The notes under the pieces: generated by a model
The model's database searches: none
Seen by the model: only the letters and a program-made list of their open reading frames with translations
Told to the model about the DNA's origin: nothing
Position numbers and translations under genes: made by a program
Assembly: GCF_004682045.1 (NCBI RefSeq)
Contig: NZ_QUZT01000001.1
Span: 62,001 to 126,000 of the forward strand
Direction of reading: 5' to 3'
Origin: Pseudomonas nabeulensis
Lineage (GTDB): Bacteria > Pseudomonadota > Gammaproteobacteria > Pseudomonadales > Pseudomonadaceae
DNA length: 64,000 nt
Shown: positions 22,288 through 29,870 of the stretch, piece after piece
How the letters are laid out: every line of letters begins with the position of its first letter
Position numbering within the stretch: the stretch's first letter is position 1

Positions 22288-22689
22288 ATGACTGCAATTC
22301 AAATCTGCGCACTGATCAGCATCATTATCGCCGCCGCGATCCTCTACTGGGTCGGCTACCGGGGCGGCCTCACTGACGGTAAAAATGAAGGCTACGACGA
22401 AGGCCATTCTGACGGGTACACCATGGGGCACGACGGAGCCTCAGCCGCGTATGCAGCCTCTCTCAACAAAATGTCAGATCAATGCATGCGCACCGAACTC
22501 CTGTTGAGCCGGGAACCGCAAGACCGTTACACCCTTCTCGCCATTGCCGAAAAGCTGAAGCTCGCCGCCGACACCTTCCGCGCTGTTAGATCCGAAAGCC
22601 AAGCAACGCAGGCACTTGTCCTACGTGATAAGGCACTGGATATGGCTGCGGTGATGGACCGTTTCGAGCTGAAGGGGGACGCAGCATGA
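22288..22689 (+). CDS. Small membrane protein of the phage early operon
   Basis: A 133-residue protein from ATG 22288 (MTAIQICALISIIIAAAILYWVGYRGGL), with GGAG upstream. One N-terminal transmembrane helix (residues ~3-22) is followed by a glycine-rich stretch of YDEGHSDGYTMGHDG type and a helical cytoplasmic or periplasmic domain (MRTELLLSREPQDRYTLLAIAEKLKLAADTF). It resembles phage DUF2514/Rz-like topology only loosely and no function is claimed. It is coupled to the next gene by ATGA. Confidence 0.6.
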   Translation: MTAIQICALISIIIAAAILYWVGYRGGLTDGKNEGYDEGHSDGYTMGHDGASAAYAASLNKMSDQCMRTELLLSREPQDRYTLLAIAEKLKLAADTFRAVRSESQATQALVLRDKALDMAAVMDRFELKGDAA

Positions 22690-22907
22690 GCCGCGCCGTC
22701 CCCATGCTGCGCCTAACACCCCAAGCCGCCGGCACACTGCAACAGCAACACGCCAAGGCCACCAAGGAACTACGCGCCCTGACCCGCTACAGCAAGGAGC
22801 TTGACCGGCAGCTGAAGGGGCTGATCGGGCATGACGCGTTGCGCCAATTGCACAAAGCAACCGAAAACGCCCTGCTGCTGGCCGATCTCGTGAAGGAGGC
22901 CGCATGA
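22686..22907 (+). CDS. Small helical phage protein, function unknown
   Basis: 73 residues (MSRAVPMLRLTPQAAGTLQQQHAKATKEL...), predicted to be mostly one coiled helix (residues 15-70). It overlaps its neighbours by four bases on each side, which supports expression. I do not recognise it. Confidence 0.55.
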   Translation: MSRAVPMLRLTPQAAGTLQQQHAKATKELRALTRYSKELDRQLKGLIGHDALRQLHKATENALLLADLVKEAA

Positions 22908-23446
22908 ACTGCATCCTCACCCATACCGGCAAGCACTTCGATTTTTACGAGCCAGACGCCAACATGATCGACCCACGGGACATCTCGCACGCGCTAGCCC
23001 AGCTGTGCCGCTTCAACGGCCACACCCGAGAGTTCTACAGCGTGGCCCAACACAGCTGTATCGTCGCCGAACTGGTGCCGGAGGAGCACAAGCTCGCGGC
23101 CTTGCTTCACGACGCAGCCGAGGCGTACCTGGGCGACATCACCCGGCCACTCAAGCAGTGGATGCCCGACTACCGAGGCTTCGAGGACGTGATCTGGATG
23201 CGTGTTTGTGAGCGCTTCGACCTGGCCCTCGATCTCCCTGCCAGCGTGCACCACGCCGACTTGGTTGCGCTGGCAACAGAACGCCGCGACCTCATGCCAA
23301 CCGATCCGGCTATCTGGGATTGCTTGGTCGGCATCGAACCCATGGTTGAAATCATCCGCCCATGGACCGCCGCAGAAGCCCGACTCAACTACCACCAGCG
23401 CCTGATGGACCAACTCGCTATCGAGCACCGGAGGAAAGCGGCATGA
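22904..23446 (+). CDS. HD-domain phosphohydrolase (YfbR-like)
   Basis: The 180-residue protein has the HD metal-binding signature: His50 in SVAQHSCIVAE, His69-Asp70 in LAALLHDAAEAYLGD and a further Asp78. This pattern and size match HD-domain 5'-nucleotidase or phosphohydrolase proteins common in phage early regions. A role in nucleotide pools during phage replication is likely; (d)NTP-depletion or alarmone hydrolysis is an alternative for this fold. It is coupled on both sides in the early operon. Confidence 0.85.
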   Translation: MNCILTHTGKHFDFYEPDANMIDPRDISHALAQLCRFNGHTREFYSVAQHSCIVAELVPEEHKLAALLHDAAEAYLGDITRPLKQWMPDYRGFEDVIWMRVCERFDLALDLPASVHHADLVALATERRDLMPTDPAIWDCLVGIEPMVEIIRPWTAAEARLNYHQRLMDQLAIEHRRKAA

Positions 23447-24162
23447 AGAACCACCTGGACAACACCAATGCCCCGCCCGCTTTGCTCCGCGCTACTGAAG
23501 GCGTCGACACGCTGGTAACAAACAGTCTCTGCTGCGCAGCAGCAGGCATTATTGCTTCTTCCAGCGTCACTGCCGAGGCACTTATACCCCACGAAAAGCT
23601 GCGCGGGGCAGCGCTCGCTGATGCAACGCTAAACGCTCAGGAACGCCCGCCCGCGCAGCCTGTCTTGGGGTATACGCTCGCTTCAAATCCCCTGGACTAC
23701 CCGCCAGAATCGAAACCAGGCCAACGTTACTGGCCTGTCGACCTAACCAACGTGCGCCCCGATGAGTGGGCTGTCATGTCTCCTAAGCACGTCGCAGAGT
23801 TTGCCGGTGTGACAGAGGTCTGGTTGCTACTGGAGGCCGCTCAAAAGCGAATTGCCGAGTTGGAGCAGGTCAATGTAAACCTGCGAGAGTGCGCCGTTGC
23901 CTTAAACATTGATTCTGATGTCCTCAACGACCAGTTGCTGGAGCTATTGCTTGAACGCGGAAAAACAACCACTCAGCTCGCCACTGATACCCAACTGATT
24001 GAGTGGCTTGATCAGAGAGGTGACCTTTGTTGCTCAATCGAAACCAGCTCGATCACCTTCTGGCACGAAGATAGCGATACCGAGGGATACGAACACGTCC
24101 GTGACGTGCTCATTGAGGCGTACCAACAAGACCAGGCCAAGCTCTCCGGGGGTGCTGCATGA
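23443..24162 (+). CDS. Phage hypothetical protein
   Basis: 239 residues from ATG 23443, overlapping the HD gene by ATGA. The N-terminal ~80 residues are low-complexity and alanine-rich. The middle has RYWPVDLTNVRPDEWAVMSPKHVAEFAG, then a short coiled coil (EVWLLLEAAQKRIAELEQVNVNLRECAVAL, ~127-155) and an acidic end (ETSSITFWHEDSDTEGYEHVRDVL). I do not recognise a family. It is upstream of and coupled to the methyltransferase. Confidence 0.6.
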   Translation: MKNHLDNTNAPPALLRATEGVDTLVTNSLCCAAAGIIASSSVTAEALIPHEKLRGAALADATLNAQERPPAQPVLGYTLASNPLDYPPESKPGQRYWPVDLTNVRPDEWAVMSPKHVAEFAGVTEVWLLLEAAQKRIAELEQVNVNLRECAVALNIDSDVLNDQLLELLLERGKTTTQLATDTQLIEWLDQRGDLCCSIETSSITFWHEDSDTEGYEHVRDVLIEAYQQDQAKLSGGAA

Positions 24163-26150
24163 TTAAGCGCACCCTCACCCACTTCCATCTGTGCTGCGGC
24201 CTTGGTAGTGGCGCCGCCGGTTTCAGCGACTCTAAGCCCGTCCTTGGCCCGGTCCAGGCGGAATGGCGCTGCCTGGGCGGCGTCGACGTTGACCCGGCCG
24301 GGTTGCGCGACTTTCAAATGATGACTGGCGTACCTGGCACGTTGATGGACTTGTTCACCCGCGAGCAATACACCGCCTTTCACGGACAGCAGCCACCAGC
24401 AGGCTGGAAGGAAGCCACCGCTGAAGACCTGCGCCGTGCCGCCGGCAATGAAGACCCCAACGCGGTGTTCATCAGCAGCCCTTGCAAAGGGGCGTCGGGC
24501 CTACTGTCTGAAACAATGAGCCAGACGCCAAAATACCGGGCGCTCAACGAGCTGACGTTGCGCTGCGTGTGGCTGATGTGCGAAGCCTGGAAGCACAATC
24601 CGGTGTCGTTGATCGTGTTCGAAAACGTGCCACGCCTGGCCACCCGTGGCCGGTACCTGCTGGACCAGATCACCAAATTGCTCCGGCACTACGGATACGC
24701 TGTGGCTGAAACCACCCATGACTGCGGCGAAATCGGTGGATTGGCCCAAAGCCGCAAGCGCTTCTTGCTGGTGGCCAGACACATCGAGAAGGTACCGGCA
24801 TTCCTGTACGAACCGGAAAAACGCAGTCTGCGTGCTGTCGGTGACGTGCTGAGCCGCATGCCGCTGGCCGGCGATATCGATCAGGCGGGGCCCATGCACC
24901 GGGTGCCAGCGTTACAGTGGAAAACGTGGGTGCGCCTGGCCCTGGTTGAGGCCGGGAAGGATTGGCGTAGCCTGAGCCGGTTTGCGATCGAGGACGGTCA
25001 CCTGCGTGACTTTGTGATCGTGCCGGAATACCACAACGGCGTGCTCGGGGTTGTGGATTGGGACGATACAGCTGGTGTGGTTGCAGGCGCGAGCCGCCCC
25101 ATGAACGGCAAGTTTTCTGTGGCTGATCCGCGTCCTGCCAGCAAATTCGAATACACCCAGTACGGCGTGCTGCCCTTCAACCGGCACTGCGGCGTTGTCA
25201 CCGGGCAGCGCAGCCCAGGACAAGGCACGTTCAGCGTTGCTGACCCGCGCATGGGCGGCGAACGTCACAACAACGTATTCCGCGTGGTTCGCAGCGACCA
25301 AGCCGCCGGCACTGTCACAGCAGGGCATGGCCCCAGCTCCGGCGGGCAGGCGGTGGCCGACCCTAGGCAACCGTCCAAGGGCTTCGGCAAGTACCTGGTC
25401 ACCGACTACAGCAAGCCGGCCGGCACCGTCATCGCCGGCAGCACCACCGGGCAGGGCGCTTTCGCTGTGGCAGATCCGGCCTACAAAAACTGGCACCCGA
25501 ACGCCAGCACGCAAAAGCTGCGGATCACGCCTTGGTGCGAGAACGCCAAGACCGTGACCGGCTCGCAACAGGTTGCCAGTGGGGCTTTATCGATCGCAGA
25601 TCCTCGTCCTGGCATGTCGCGCACCAAGGGCGACGCGTACCTGACTGGCGGGCATTACGGTGTAGTCGACTACAACACGCCGGCCGGTGCCGTGTCCGCG
25701 AGCGCCTGTCACGACAACGGCCGGTGGTCGGTTGCCGATCAGCGCATGCCGGCACCCAATGACCGGTTGACCTGCATGATCACCAGCCTCGACGGCACCT
25801 GGCACCGCCCGTTCACCACCCTGGAGCTGGCCGCGCTGCAATCGCTGTTTGATCCAGAGGATCACTGGTCAGCAGATCCGCAGACCGCCCATGAGATCGA
25901 GCGGATGCAGCGGGTTCGCAAGATCGAGCAGGCGGGGGTCTTCCGGCTGGACGGCATCAACGACGGCCACCACCGGGAGCGGATCGGTAACGCGGTGCCG
26001 CGCGCGGCGGCAAGGGCAATGGCGGATGTGTTCGGCATGACACTGCTGCTTTCGGAGGCTGGAGAGACGTTCATGCTTAGCAATGTGTCGATTTGGGTGC
26101 AGCCGGTGGCGATTGCGCTGAGCGTGGCTCAGTTGGAGCAGCAGCCATGA
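24159..26150 (+). CDS. Cytosine-C5 DNA methyltransferase with six internal repeats
   Basis: The 663-residue protein has the ordered motifs of C5 methyltransferases. Motif I-like HLCCGLGSGAAGF is at 10-22, the catalytic Pro-Cys of motif IV is in SSPCKGAS (Cys109), ENV of motif VI is at 155-157, QSRKR of motif VIII at 197-201 and RIGNAVP of motif X near 608-614. It is about twice the normal size because residues ~290-530, where the target-recognition domain should be, hold six copies of a ~38-46-residue unit. Each unit ends in VADPR or a variant (positions 321, 360, 399, 437, 479 and 525). No restriction partner lies beside it, so it probably protects phage DNA. Confidence 0.88.
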   Translation: MIKRTLTHFHLCCGLGSGAAGFSDSKPVLGPVQAEWRCLGGVDVDPAGLRDFQMMTGVPGTLMDLFTREQYTAFHGQQPPAGWKEATAEDLRRAAGNEDPNAVFISSPCKGASGLLSETMSQTPKYRALNELTLRCVWLMCEAWKHNPVSLIVFENVPRLATRGRYLLDQITKLLRHYGYAVAETTHDCGEIGGLAQSRKRFLLVARHIEKVPAFLYEPEKRSLRAVGDVLSRMPLAGDIDQAGPMHRVPALQWKTWVRLALVEAGKDWRSLSRFAIEDGHLRDFVIVPEYHNGVLGVVDWDDTAGVVAGASRPMNGKFSVADPRPASKFEYTQYGVLPFNRHCGVVTGQRSPGQGTFSVADPRMGGERHNNVFRVVRSDQAAGTVTAGHGPSSGGQAVADPRQPSKGFGKYLVTDYSKPAGTVIAGSTTGQGAFAVADPAYKNWHPNASTQKLRITPWCENAKTVTGSQQVASGALSIADPRPGMSRTKGDAYLTGGHYGVVDYNTPAGAVSASACHDNGRWSVADQRMPAPNDRLTCMITSLDGTWHRPFTTLELAALQSLFDPEDHWSADPQTAHEIERMQRVRKIEQAGVFRLDGINDGHHRERIGNAVPRAAARAMADVFGMTLLLSEAGETFMLSNVSIWVQPVAIALSVAQLEQQP

Positions 26151-26629
26151 TCAAGACAATCCTTGACCCATGCTGCGGTAGCCGGATGTTTTGGTTCGAT
26201 AAGAAGCACCCGGCGGTCGTCTTCGGTGACATCAGGACCGAACAAAAAACCCTGTGTGATGGCCGGACATTGACCGTCTGCCCTGACGTCACGCTTGATT
26301 TCCGTGACCTTCCTTATGCAGACGGCGCCTTCAAGCTGGTTTCTTTTGACCCCCCGCACCTGGTGCGTGCTGGGGCTGAAAGTTGGATGAAGGCTAAATA
26401 CGGGGTACTCAACCCGAATACATGGCAGGAAGACCTGCGGCGTGGCTTTGCAGAGTGTTTTCGAGTGTTGGCCACCGACGGCGTACTGGTTTTCAAGTGG
26501 AACGAAACTCAGATCCGCACCAGCCAGATTCTGTCGCTTACCGATCAGCGGCCCCTGTTCGGGCACCCAAGCGGCAAGAAAGGCGGCACGCACTGGATTG
26601 TATTCATGAAACGTGAGGTGCCTCAATGA
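26147..26629 (+). CDS. SAM-dependent methyltransferase (DNA N-methylase-like)
   Basis: 160 residues from ATG 26147, overlapping the C5 methyltransferase stop. Motif I reads ILDPCCGSRMFW (residues 5-16), an acidic loop FGDIR follows, and the catalytic-type motif is SFDPPHL (~65-71), a DPPY variant with His in place of Tyr. The C-terminus has VLVFKWNE and GGTHWIVFMKR. It is short for an independent DNA methyltransferase and has no separate recognition domain. It could modify DNA or another substrate. Confidence 0.78.
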   Translation: MIKTILDPCCGSRMFWFDKKHPAVVFGDIRTEQKTLCDGRTLTVCPDVTLDFRDLPYADGAFKLVSFDPPHLVRAGAESWMKAKYGVLNPNTWQEDLRRGFAECFRVLATDGVLVFKWNETQIRTSQILSLTDQRPLFGHPSGKKGGTHWIVFMKREVPQ

Positions 26630-26685
26630 GCACTAAAAATATTAATAGCCGCTGGGATATCGCACAGACTTTGGAGTCAGCATGA
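26626..26685 (+). CDS. 19-codon coupled micro-ORF between methyltransferase and PrtN-like gene
   Basis: A 19-residue frame (MSTKNINSRWDIAQTLESA) whose ATG overlaps the upstream stop and whose TGA overlaps the downstream ATG of the PrtN-like gene; GAGG lies seven bases before it. It may be a real micropeptide, a translational bridge that couples prtN-like expression, or the remains of a longer gene. There is no family to compare with. Confidence 0.45.
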   Translation: MSTKNINSRWDIAQTLESA

Positions 26686-26951
26686 ACACCCTATTTTTAT
26701 TGATGGCCCAATACGACGGAAAAGCAGTCATCCCACTGGATCGAGTTTGTGCTGACTACATGCATTTAACCGTAGAGAAATTTAAACGAAAGCGCTTGGA
26801 TGGGGAAATTGACATACCCGTCGTTCGTCTTGGAGCGGATAGCCAAAAAGCCGCGCTTGGCATTCACTTACATGATCTCGCTCTATACATTGACCGCCAG
26901 AGAGAGAAAGCCAGCAAGGAGCAAAATCAACTCATGGGCAGAGCAGCCTAG
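26682..26951 (+). CDS. PrtN-like pyocin/late-gene activator (second, canonical copy)
   Basis: This 89-residue protein is a full-length PyocinActivator/PrtN match: MNTLFLLMAQYDGKAVIPLDRVCADYMHLTVEKFKRKRLDGEIDIPVVR, then LGIHLHDLALYIDRQREKA. PrtN in P. aeruginosa is derepressed by SOS and turns on pyocin operons by binding P-boxes. Here it ends the early operon and may activate late genes or a second promoter. Neighbouring DNA is noticeably AT-rich. A palindromic terminator follows at 26,965. Confidence 0.88.
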   Translation: MNTLFLLMAQYDGKAVIPLDRVCADYMHLTVEKFKRKRLDGEIDIPVVRLGADSQKAALGIHLHDLALYIDRQREKASKEQNQLMGRAA

Positions 26952-26964
26952 GATACTCAAAAAC

Positions 26965-26986
26965 AAGCCCCGATTAATCGGGGCTT
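26965..26986 (-). terminator. Palindromic terminator between PrtN-like gene and DUF3892 gene
   Basis: A fully self-complementary 22-bp stretch (AAGCCCCGAT arms around TTA). On the minus strand it is followed by GTTTTTG, so it best serves the DUF3892 gene; it may also stop plus-strand early transcripts, though without a T-run. Confidence 0.75.
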
Positions 26987-26997
26987 GAGAGGTGTAA

Positions 26998-27309
26998 CTA
27001 CCGGGGTTTGAACTCCGGTAGTTCACCCAAATTATCTTTAGTCTTATCGTTACGATTAGTAGAGATAAAGTCCTTTCCGACTGCGTGCACCACCTCCCCC
27101 CTCGCCCATTTAGTACCATCGGCATTTCGCGACGTTGTTATAAAAACAGCAGCATCAGCCTTAATCAGGTCTGCCACGAATTCGCGGCTGGTCTCCATAT
27201 ACGGCCCCACTAATTTTTCTTCTGCTAAGTTGTGCCGCCGAATTAATAGAGATTCTATCCGTGAATGGTCATCAGCATAGTGAACCTTAACTATCCAGTA
27301 CTCTGGCAT
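26998..27309 (-). CDS. DUF3892-like small protein
   Basis: The 103-residue protein (MPEYWIVKVHYADDHSRIESLLI...) fits the DUF3892 pattern: an N-terminal strand pair, SREFVADLIKADAAVFITTSRNADGTKWARGEVVHAV and a conserved end FISTNRNDKTKDNLGELPEF. The function of the family is unknown; it is frequent in prophages and near mobile genes. It lies alone on the minus strand between the early operon and int, in AT-rich DNA, and has its own terminator. Confidence 0.72.
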   Translation of the reverse strand: MPEYWIVKVHYADDHSRIESLLIRRHNLAEEKLVGPYMETSREFVADLIKADAAVFITTSRNADGTKWARGEVVHAVGKDFISTNRNDKTKDNLGELPEFKPR

Positions 27310-27350
27310 TTTTACTCCCTTTAGCTCAAATATCCGAACTCACAATATGC

Positions 27351-28493
27351 CTATGATGGCTTTTCGAAATCAACATCTTTCCTCTTGGCACCTTCATCCG
27401 TGCCCTCAAGTACCTTTACTAACCATCTCCACAAAAGAAATTTGTCTCCACGTCCTCGCAAATGGGTATAGCGCCTCAATGAGTTCCAGTCCCGGTGACC
27501 GGAAACGCTCGAAACCCTCGGAATATCCCAATCCATTTCAAACAACCGGCTCACCCCTTCGTGCCGCAAATCATGGAAGTGCAGGTCCTCGATCCCCAGC
27601 AGCGGGCACGCCCGCGTGAAAGACGCAGACACCGACTTGGCGTTGTATGGAAAGATCTCCCGCTCGATCTTGGGCATGCTCTGCAGGATCGCCCAGGCCT
27701 CATCCGGCAGATGACACCACACATCGTTACCGATCTTTTGCCCAGGGTTCTTCATGTCCCGCACCAAGACTGCCTGCCGAGTGCAGTCAAGATCATCCCA
27801 TCGAATCCGAGTGATCTCCTCCTGCCGACGCGTCGAGAAAAGCGCAAAAGCAATCATCTTCGGCATGTGAATAGAGTCCGGCCGGCGCTTCTGCATCTCA
27901 AAAAAATGCCCCATGAGCTTATCCAGCTCATCGAGCGTGGGCCGCCGATTACGTTCCTTGCTCTTACTGACCATCCCCAGCTTGCGTAATACTTTGCGAG
28001 CATCAGGCATTGCATGAGGATCGACCTCATAGCCCCACGCTGGCCGTGCAACAGACAACACAGCGCCCAGGTGCGACAGATCGTTACCAACCGTCTGCGC
28101 CTGCACACCACCACCTTCCTCGCTCATCCGCCACTGCGCGTACTCCACCAGCTTCTGGCTGTTCAGCGCTGCATCATCCAACTCACCCAGCCAGGTTTCC
28201 TTGATCGCGCTCAACGTCGCGCTCTTGGTCTTCCCCAGCGGCCGGATCTTTTCGTACTCATCCAGGTACTGCTCGATCATCTTCTTGATCGTCACCCCTT
28301 TCCGATTCGCCCGCTCAATAGCACCTGGCTGGGCCAGCTCAGTCTCTCGTCGCTTGATCCAGGCCTGGGCGACCTGCTTACGGTCGAAGGTTTGGCTTTC
28401 CTGATAAACTGTCTTGCCATCCCGATTGATCCGTATCTGCGCCGTGTAGGCTGTCGAGTTGTCCTTGCGCTTACGTGCTGTGATCGTGCCCAT
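27351..28493 (-). CDS. Tyrosine-type integrase of the dusA-targeting family
   Basis: 380 residues. An N-terminal arm/core-binding part (residues ~1-175) includes a TVYQESQTFDRKQVAQAW strand-helix. The catalytic domain has Arg223 in STRRQEEI, His307 and Arg310 in HFHDLRHEG, His333 in SGHRDW and nucleophile Tyr342 in LRRYTHL. All key residues are present, so it should be active. It reads away from dusA, 102 bp from it, as in dusA-inserted islands of Proteobacteria. ATG 28493 is the first start; imperfect repeats upstream may regulate it. Confidence 0.95.
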   Translation of the reverse strand: MGTITARKRKDNSTAYTAQIRINRDGKTVYQESQTFDRKQVAQAWIKRRETELAQPGAIERANRKGVTIKKMIEQYLDEYEKIRPLGKTKSATLSAIKETWLGELDDAALNSQKLVEYAQWRMSEEGGGVQAQTVGNDLSHLGAVLSVARPAWGYEVDPHAMPDARKVLRKLGMVSKSKERNRRPTLDELDKLMGHFFEMQKRRPDSIHMPKMIAFALFSTRRQEEITRIRWDDLDCTRQAVLVRDMKNPGQKIGNDVWCHLPDEAWAILQSMPKIEREIFPYNAKSVSASFTRACPLLGIEDLHFHDLRHEGVSRLFEMDWDIPRVSSVSGHRDWNSLRRYTHLRGRGDKFLLWRWLVKVLEGTDEGAKRKDVDFEKPS

Positions 28494-28499
28494 TTCCAG

Positions 28500-28537
28500 T
28501 TGCTACATTGCCGAATTCGATCGCTACAATGTAGCAA
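28500..28537. repeat. 11-bp perfect inverted repeat plus nested palindrome upstream of int
   Basis: TTGCTACATTG (28500-28510) and CAATGTAGCAA (28527-28537) are exact reverse complements. The right arm is itself part of the palindrome GCTACA-A-TGTAGC (28523-28535), giving three TGTAGC half-sites. It could be an excisionase, integrase arm or regulator site. Confidence 0.75.
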
Positions 28538-28560
28538 CCGACTTTAGAAAACAAGGAGAA

Positions 28561-28599
28561 ATGGGTAAAAACCACTGTATAAAAGATCAGTATTCATGA
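28561..28599 (+). CDS. 12-codon leader ORF overlapping the dusA start
   Basis: ATG 28561 follows AAGGAGAA and encodes MGKNHCIKDQYS; its TGA overlaps the dusA ATG (ATGA). The SD-to-start distance is very short (2 nt), so translation is doubtful. If used, it would deliver ribosomes to dusA, whose own SD is weak. Confidence 0.3.
   Translation: MGKNHCIKDQYS
28575..28590. promoter_or_regulatory. LexA-box match at the prophage/dusA junction
   Basis: CTGTATAAAAGATCAG fits the Pseudomonas LexA pattern CTG-N10-CAG with the favoured TATAA after CTG. It lies five bases before the dusA ATG and about 80 bp before int. SOS control of either gene is possible. Confidence 0.5.
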
Positions 28600-29615
28600 A
28601 TTCCGAAAAAGCCATACCCCCTGTAAACGCTAGCCCTTCACGTACAGAGCCATCTCGGCGGTTTAGCGTTGCCCCGATGATGGATTGGACCGACCGCCAC
28701 TGCCGGTACTTCCTGCGCCTGCTCTCCAAACACACCCTCCTCTACACCGAGATGGTCACCACCGGCGCAATCCTCCACGGCGATCACGAGCGCTTCCTGC
28801 GTCACAACGCAGCCGAACACCCGCTCGCGCTGCAACTGGGCGGTAGCGTTCCTGCCGATCTGGCGGCGTGCGCGCGCATGGCCGAGGCGGCGGGGTATGA
28901 CGAGGTGAACCTGAACGTCGGCTGTCCGAGCGACCGGGTGCAGAACAACATGATCGGCGCGATTTTGATGGCGCATCCTGCGCTGGTCGCCGATTGCGTG
29001 AAGGCGATGCGTGATGCGGTGTCGATTCCGGTGACGGTAAAGCACCGTATCGGGATTAACGGTCGGGACAGTTATGCCGAGCTGTGTGATTTTGTCGGCC
29101 AGGTGAAAGAGGCGGGTTGTACCAGTTTTACCGTGCATGCGCGGATCGCGATTCTGGAAGGGTTGTCGCCGAAGGAGAATCGGGACATTCCGCCGTTGCG
29201 GTATGACGTGGCGGCGCAGTTGAAGCGGGATTTTCCGGAGCTTGAGATCATTCTCAACGGGGGCATCAAGACGCTGGAGCAGTGCCAGGAACATTTGCAG
29301 ACGTTTGATGGGGTGATGCTGGGCCGCGAGGCTTATCACAATCCATACCTGTTGGCGCAGGTGGATCAGCAGTTGTTTGGCAGTACGCAGCCGGTGATCA
29401 GTCGGGCGGAGGCGCTGGTGCAGTTGCGGCCTTATATTGCTGAGCATTTGGCCGGGGGCGGGACGATGCATCACATTACGCGGCACGTGTTGGGGTTGGG
29501 GACGGGGTTCCCGGGGGCACGTAAATTCAGGCAGTTGCTGTCGGTGGATATTCATAAAGCGAGTGACCCGTTGGCGTTGTTGGATCAGGCGGGGGCTTTG
29601 CTGGAGGGACGGTGA
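28596..29615 (+). CDS. dusA: tRNA-dihydrouridine synthase A
   Basis: The 339-residue flavoprotein reduces uridine to dihydrouridine in the tRNA D-loop (U20/U20a for DusA). Family motifs are the FMN barrel start RRFSVAPMMDWTDRHCR (21-37), LNVGCPSDRVQ (108-118, with the catalytic Cys), VTVKHRIG (~148-155) and HARIAILEGLSP. The first 20 residues (MNSEKAIPPVNASPSRTEPS) vary between strains and here probably come from the prophage end. Promoter and start were therefore rebuilt by integration. Coding length is normal, so the enzyme should be intact. Confidence 0.93.
   Translation: MNSEKAIPPVNASPSRTEPSRRFSVAPMMDWTDRHCRYFLRLLSKHTLLYTEMVTTGAILHGDHERFLRHNAAEHPLALQLGGSVPADLAACARMAEAAGYDEVNLNVGCPSDRVQNNMIGAILMAHPALVADCVKAMRDAVSIPVTVKHRIGINGRDSYAELCDFVGQVKEAGCTSFTVHARIAILEGLSPKENRDIPPLRYDVAAQLKRDFPELEIILNGGIKTLEQCQEHLQTFDGVMLGREAYHNPYLLAQVDQQLFGSTQPVISRAEALVQLRPYIAEHLAGGGTMHHITRHVLGLGTGFPGARKFRQLLSVDIHKASDPLALLDQAGALLEGR
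28650..28720. other. Predicted prophage attachment site (right-hand att) inside the 5' end of dusA
   Basis: dusA-targeting integrases recombine in a conserved stretch near the start of dusA. Here the conserved coding stretch RRFSVAPMMDWTDRHCR begins at 28656, while the sequence before it is not typical of dusA. The exact core cannot be set because the other att site lies outside the window. Confidence 0.45.
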
Positions 29616-29650
29616 GTGTCCGTTCAGGTCTGGGGGGGACTGGTCTTCCG

Positions 29651-29678
29651 CTATCGGGGGCAAGCCCCCTCCCACATT
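29651..29678. repeat. REP element, single copy
   Basis: CTATCGGGGGCAAGCCCCCT followed by CCCACATT, the P. fluorescens-type REP with a GGGGGC/GCCCCC stem, between dusA and tal. Confidence 0.8.
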
Positions 29679-29870
29679 TGAATTGTGGTGGTCATGCGGT
29701 AATTGAGTTGAACCTGCGGGCGGTTTTGGCCTCCTATTTAGCACCAAGACAAGGCATTCAAACGGCTGTTTTCAGGTTGTTACCCTCGCAAACGATCGAA
29801 CGCATTTGCGCCCTTGAGCGCCTGCCGGCGCTCGGGTAATGTCATCAGACCCATAGGACAGAGCACGCCC

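Noticed and set aside
28494..28595. A tRNA gene as integration target
   Set aside because: No cloverleaf is visible; the target is the dusA coding start.
28596..29615. Disruption of dusA by the prophage
   Set aside because: The coding sequence is full length with all motifs; the integration only replaced the upstream DNA and the first codons.
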